From JTS-RE9 sp964649195 (GTDB taxonomy: Bacteria > Planctomycetota > Phycisphaerae > Phycisphaerales > Phycisphaeraceae): a stretch of DNA of 20,139 nt. The stretch spans positions 1-20,139 of the forward strand of contig CAZYPK010000088.1 in NCBI GenBank assembly GCA_964649195.1, in the 5' to 3' direction. The notes under the pieces were generated by a model. It made no database searches. It saw only the letters and a program-made list of their open reading frames with translations, and was not told the origin of the DNA. The position numbers and the translations under genes were made by a program. Below are positions 17,953 to 20,139 of this stretch, one piece after another (position 1 is the stretch's first letter; each line of letters starts with the position of its first letter).

Positions 17953-18034
17953 GGACTTCCGAATAACCCCTGATGTACCGTCCACCAGGGGGATCGCGAA
18001 GCCGCAAGCGGCTTGGACGTGAGGTTATTCAGGA
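17953..18034. repeat. Palindromic dispersed repeat, copy 2 (complete)
   Basis: Nested arms: GAATAACC (17961-17968) with GGTTATTC (18023-18030), CGTCC (17979-17983) with GGACG (18015-18019), and AAGCCGC (17999-18005) with GCGGCTT (18008-18014). The core 17991-18014 is identical to 6019-6042 of copy 1. About 80 bp, with no coding capacity. Confidence 0.88.
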
Positions 18035-18057
18035 TGCCCTGTTGAGAATCGCTTAAA

Positions 18058-18124
18058 CCGCAGCATCCTCACTGCGCGTCCGCAGTGTTTAATTAATAGC
18101 CGCAGCGTCCTCGCTGCGCGTCCG
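18058..18124. repeat. Two more CCGCAGC-family palindromic repeats
   Basis: Copies at 18058-18082 and 18100-18124, period 42. The second is identical to the copy at 17876-17900, and its final G is the first base of the GGAG ribosome site of the pseudopilin gene. Confidence 0.88.
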
Positions 18125-18134
18125 GAGTTCAGGT

Positions 18135-18914
18135 ATGAGTAAACATCATCACAACTCCCCCGGCTCCCCCGGCTTCACCCTCATCGAACTGCTGCTGGTC
18201 GTCGCCACCATCGTCCTGCTCATCGCGCTCCTGCTCCCTTCGCTGGGCAAGGCCCGCATGGCCACGCGCATCGCGGCCTGTGCCGCTTCGCAGCGGCAGC
18301 TCACCTTCGCCTATCAGCAATATCTGACCGACAACCACCACCGATCCTTCATCTACATCGGCAACCACGGACAGCACACCTTCGACAACTTCTGGATGGC
18401 GCTGCTGGAAAAATACTCCGGCAACATGGATGAATTCCGCATCTGCCCCCAGGCCGCCGTCAAATCCAACGAAGGCGTCGGCACCGCCACCCTCGCCTGG
18501 AGCGGACACACCTCCACAGGCTCCACCTGGATCGCCAGCGGCGGCGACCACCACTACGGCTCCTTCGCCCTCAACGGGTTCCTCTATCGCGGCTACACCA
18601 CCGGATGGATCCGCATCAAATCCCCCGATGTCCCCCACAACAACCTCCCCGTCCTGGGCGACAGCGTATGGGTCGATGGCTGGCCCGGAAGCTATGACAT
18701 GCCTGCCGACAACTTCATCGAGCCTTACCGCTCCTACCAGAGCGGCGGTCCCGTCCCCCCGCAGATGGCCCGCTGGACCGTCGATCGCCACGGCATGGCC
18801 ATCAACGTCACCACGCTCGACGGCGCCACCCGCCTGACACCGCTGAAAAAACTCTGGAGTTTCAAGTGGTCCACCGTCTTCATCCCCAACGCCTTCGCGC
18901 CGCCGGGACTGTGA
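18135..18914 (+). CDS. Type II secretion-like pseudopilin with H-X9-DG motif
   Basis: 259 residues. Prepilin N-terminus: short polar leader MSKHHHNSPGSPG, then the peptidase site and hydrophobic helix G/FTLIELLLVVATIVLLIALLLP, cleaved after Gly and methylated on Phe in this class, with Glu at +5. The C-terminal part contains RHGMAINVTTLDG, the H-x9-DG motif of planctomycete prepilin-processing-associated proteins. These are abundant in planctomycetes and thought to be exported or assembled by a type II/IV pilus-like system; individual roles are mostly unknown. ATG 18135 has GGAG (18124-18127) 7 nt upstream, overlapping the last CCGCAGC repeat. Its position just after the PEP-CTERM gene suggests related surface functions, but a terminator and about 330 nt of repeats separate them, so co-transcription is unlikely. 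Confidence 0.93.
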   Translation: MSKHHHNSPGSPGFTLIELLLVVATIVLLIALLLPSLGKARMATRIAACAASQRQLTFAYQQYLTDNHHRSFIYIGNHGQHTFDNFWMALLEKYSGNMDEFRICPQAAVKSNEGVGTATLAWSGHTSTGSTWIASGGDHHYGSFALNGFLYRGYTTGWIRIKSPDVPHNNLPVLGDSVWVDGWPGSYDMPADNFIEPYRSYQSGGPVPPQMARWTVDRHGMAINVTTLDGATRLTPLKKLWSFKWSTVFIPNAFAPPGL

Positions 18915-18925
18915 AATCCTGTCAA

Positions 18926-19092
18926 GAGCCGCGACGTAACACGTCGCGGACGTAAACAGCCTGAAGAGGCGCCCAACGCGCCTGTTGCATACAGCCTCGA
19001 TCGGCGCCCGGTCGTTTTCGCGTCCCGTGATCCGCTGCGTGACGGACACGCCATCTCATCGTGCATCTCCGCGACGTGTTACGTCGCGGCTC
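18926..19092. repeat. Composite hairpin repeat, locus 2
   Basis: Outer hairpins at 18929-18949 (arms CCGCGACGT and ACGTCGCGG, loop AAC) and inverted at 19069-19089 (loop GTT). With flanks GAG/CTC the whole is a 167-bp element with inverted ends. An inner hairpin AGGCGC-CCAAC-GCGCCT lies near 18966. The stretch TAAACAGCCTGAAG after the left hairpin matches, inverted, the CTTCAGGCTGTT beside locus 1 (16257-16268). It starts 11 nt after the pseudopilin stop. Confidence 0.88.
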
Positions 19093-19109
19093 ACCCTTAT
19101 CCTGAACTC

Positions 19110-19144
19110 AAAAAAAAGCCGCCGGCGTTCGCCGGCGGCTTTTC
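19110..19144. terminator. Bidirectional rho-independent terminator
   Basis: A-run (19111-19117), stem AGCCGCCGGCG (19117-19127), then CGCCGGCGGCT (19130-19140) and TTTT (to 19144). Symmetric A and T tracts let it serve both the pseudopilin (+) and the convergent RRM gene (-). Confidence 0.92.
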
Positions 19145-19184
19145 ATTTGATTTTCAAACGGGCAAGTGTGATTCGCCGCTGGAA

Positions 19185-19547
19185 TTACCAGCGACCGCCA
19201 CCACCACCGCCGCCGCCACCACCACCACCGCCGTAGCCGCCACGGCCACGACCGCCGCCTCCACCACCACCGCCACCGAAGCCACGGCCGCCGCCGCCGC
19301 CTTCGGTCTTGGGACGGGCTTCGTTCACGTTCAGTGAACGGCCTTCGAATTCCTGGCCATTGATCGCTTCGATGGCGGCATTGCCTTCATCGCTGCTGGA
19401 CATGGTGACGAACGCGAAGCCGCGGGGGCGGCCGGTTTCACGATCATTGACCACTGCGACTTCATCGACAGTGCCATGCTGTGAAAACAGATCGCGAAGC
19501 GAGTCTTCGGTCGTCTTAAAGGAAAGGTTTCCAACGTAAAGCTTCAT
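19185..19547 (-). CDS. RRM-domain RNA-binding protein with glycine-rich tail
   Basis: 120 residues. A single RNA-recognition motif, about 1-78: RNP2 LYVGNL (3-8) and RNP1 RGFAFVTM (about 41-48), with the beta-alpha-beta pattern intact. The tail (about 83-120) is almost pure Gly with Arg, one Phe and one Tyr (GGYGG), ending GRW. This matches the glycine-rich RNA-binding (Rbp) type known in cyanobacteria and other bacteria, several of which are cold-induced and may act as RNA chaperones. ATG 19547 (MKLYVGNLSF) is chosen because it starts the RRM directly and has GGAG about 9 nt upstream; a longer in-frame start at 19643 would lie inside the probable leader. The tail codons are GGC/GGT repeats, so its length may vary between strains. 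Confidence 0.94.
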   Translation of the reverse strand: MKLYVGNLSFKTTEDSLRDLFSQHGTVDEVAVVNDRETGRPRGFAFVTMSSSDEGNAAIEAINGQEFEGRSLNVNEARPKTEGGGGGRGFGGGGGGGGGRGRGGYGGGGGGGGGGGGGRW

Positions 19548-19660
19548 AGCAACGCTCCAAAAAAGGGCCATAACACTCTGGCACTCTTCGAATTGAAATT
19601 GGAGAGAAGCCTGGGCATCATGAAATGTAAACACCAGCGACATCCGCCGGTGACAAGGGG

Positions 19661-19689
19661 ATTATATCCACGCGAAAACGGATTTGCAA
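19661..19689 (-). promoter_or_regulatory. Promoter of the RRM protein gene
   Basis: Reading the minus strand: TTGCAA (19689-19684), 17-nt spacer, perfect TATAAT (19666-19661). The start would be near 19654, giving an untranslated leader of about 107 nt before ATG 19547. Confidence 0.8.
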
Positions 19690-19747
19690 CCGTCATTTGC
19701 GGAATGGCGTTCGACGGCAGGGCCATCGTATGTGGCGATGGTCTGCA

Positions 19748-19897
19748 CCTCTCCCCCTGGGAGAGGTCGGCGAGGCTCTGCGAGCCGGGTGAGGGTGGTT
19801 CGACGATGGCTGTTGCGTGGAGAATCCTGCCCTCACCTGTCTCCATCGCCGGGCTGCGCCGGGCGATGGAGACTGTCCTCTCCCCAGGGGAGAGGGC
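19748..19897. repeat. Palindromic repeat with CCTCTCCC arms
   Basis: Three hairpins: CCTCTCCC/GGGAGAGG (19748-19766), TCTCCATCGCC/GGCGATGGAGA (19840-19872), and CCTCTCCCC/GGGGAGAGG (19877-19895). GTGAGGG (19789-19795) can also pair with CCCTCAC (19830-19836). The CCTCTCCC...GGGAGAGG...GTGAGGG layout resembles a dispersed intergenic repeat seen in many GC-rich bacteria. No coding frame was seen here. Confidence 0.8.
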
Positions 19898-19971
19898 GAA
19901 GAGTCAAGCCCTGAGATACAGAGATACATGCGATTGCCCTGCGTTCGGCGGGGCTTATCCGAAACTCAGGT

Positions 19972-19999
19972 TTGTTACCCGCGTCGCCGGTTCTACAAT
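19972..19999 (+). promoter_or_regulatory. Promoter-like sequence facing the right-edge satellite
   Basis: TTGTTA (19972-19977), 16-nt spacer, TACAAT (19994-19999). The -10 matches 5 of 6 and the -35 4 of 6. It points at the 9-bp satellite; the gene served, if any, lies beyond the window. Confidence 0.5.
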
Positions 20000-20022
20000 G
20001 TCTCAGCGGGGTCATTGCCTTC

Positions 20023-20139
20023 GGCTCCCCCGGCTCCTTCGGCTCCCCCGGCTCCTTCGGCTCCTTCGGCTCCCCCGGCTCCTTCGGCTCCTTCGGCTCC
20101 CCCGGCTCCTTCGGCTCCTTCGGCTCCCCCGGCTCCTTC
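20023..20139. repeat. 9-bp satellite (GGCTCCCCC/GGCTCCTTC) with 27-bp higher-order period, cut by window edge
   Basis: Thirteen 9-bp units to the edge in the order C-T-C-T-T-C-T-T-C-T-T-C-T (C = GGCTCCCCC, T = GGCTCCTTC), giving a 27-bp C-T-T super-repeat. Forward frames read GSPGSF, APPAPS or LPRLLR type peptides without stops. The unit is related in sequence to the 9-bp satellites inside repeat loci A and B. Confidence 0.95.

Noticed and set aside
17801..18124. CRISPR array from regularly spaced 25-nt palindromes
   Set aside because: Spacers are only 12-17 nt and similar to each other, and the repeats vary internally.
19548..19643. Longer start (19643) for the RRM protein
   Set aside because: The extra 32 residues lie within the predicted leader and precede a canonical RRM start at ATG 19547 with its own SD.

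Overview
The window looks like a chromosomal segment of a planctomycete, most likely class Phycisphaerae. This is an inference from gene content: a PEP-CTERM anchored exported protein, an adjacent pseudopilin with the planctomycete H-X9-DG motif, a membrane Ser/Thr kinase whose ectodomain resembles planctomycete carbohydrate-binding modules, GC-rich coding DNA, and intergenic gaps packed with short tandem repeats. No rRNA, tRNA, transposase, integrase, phage or CRISPR genes were recognised.

Layout. 1-1192 (minus): 5' part of a UDP-sugar pyrophosphorylase gene that runs off the left edge through heptamer and octamer microsatellites. 1601-2863 (+): exported protein with a LecA/PA-IL-like C-terminal domain. 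2864-3787: long gene-free gap with hairpins. 3788-5416 (+): RNase Y. 5495-5928 (+): HicA/HicB toxin-antitoxin pair closed by a strong terminator. 6103-7260 (+): aldose 1-epimerase with a lipoprotein signal. 7739-11026 (+): 1095-residue zinc-ribbon/Ser-Thr kinase/TM/ectodomain protein. 11233-14025 (+): pyruvate phosphate dikinase with a good promoter and terminator. 14106-15998 (-): CPA2 (Kef-type) cation/proton antiporter with a TrkA-N domain. 16424-17800 (+): PEP-CTERM protein whose signal-peptide region contains a heptamer array. 18135-18914 (+): pseudopilin. 19185-19547 (-): RRM RNA-binding protein with a glycine-rich tail and a long leader. 19972 to the end: promoter-like sequence running into a 9-bp satellite.

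The genes do not form one pathway. They are mostly single transcription units: RNA turnover (RNase Y, HicA, RRM protein), carbon metabolism (PPDK, epimerase, UDP-sugar synthesis), signalling (kinase), ion transport, and cell surface (lectin-like, PEP-CTERM, pseudopilin).

The most unusual content is between and inside genes. There are arrays with 7-, 8- and 9-bp periods, two of them inside coding frames. A mosaic repeat family built from inverted arms around a microsatellite core occurs twice. Several palindromic repeat families recur, one with compensatory stem changes between loci. The heptamer array in the PEP-CTERM gene has a unit length not divisible by three and lies near two competing starts, so it is a candidate phase-variation switch.
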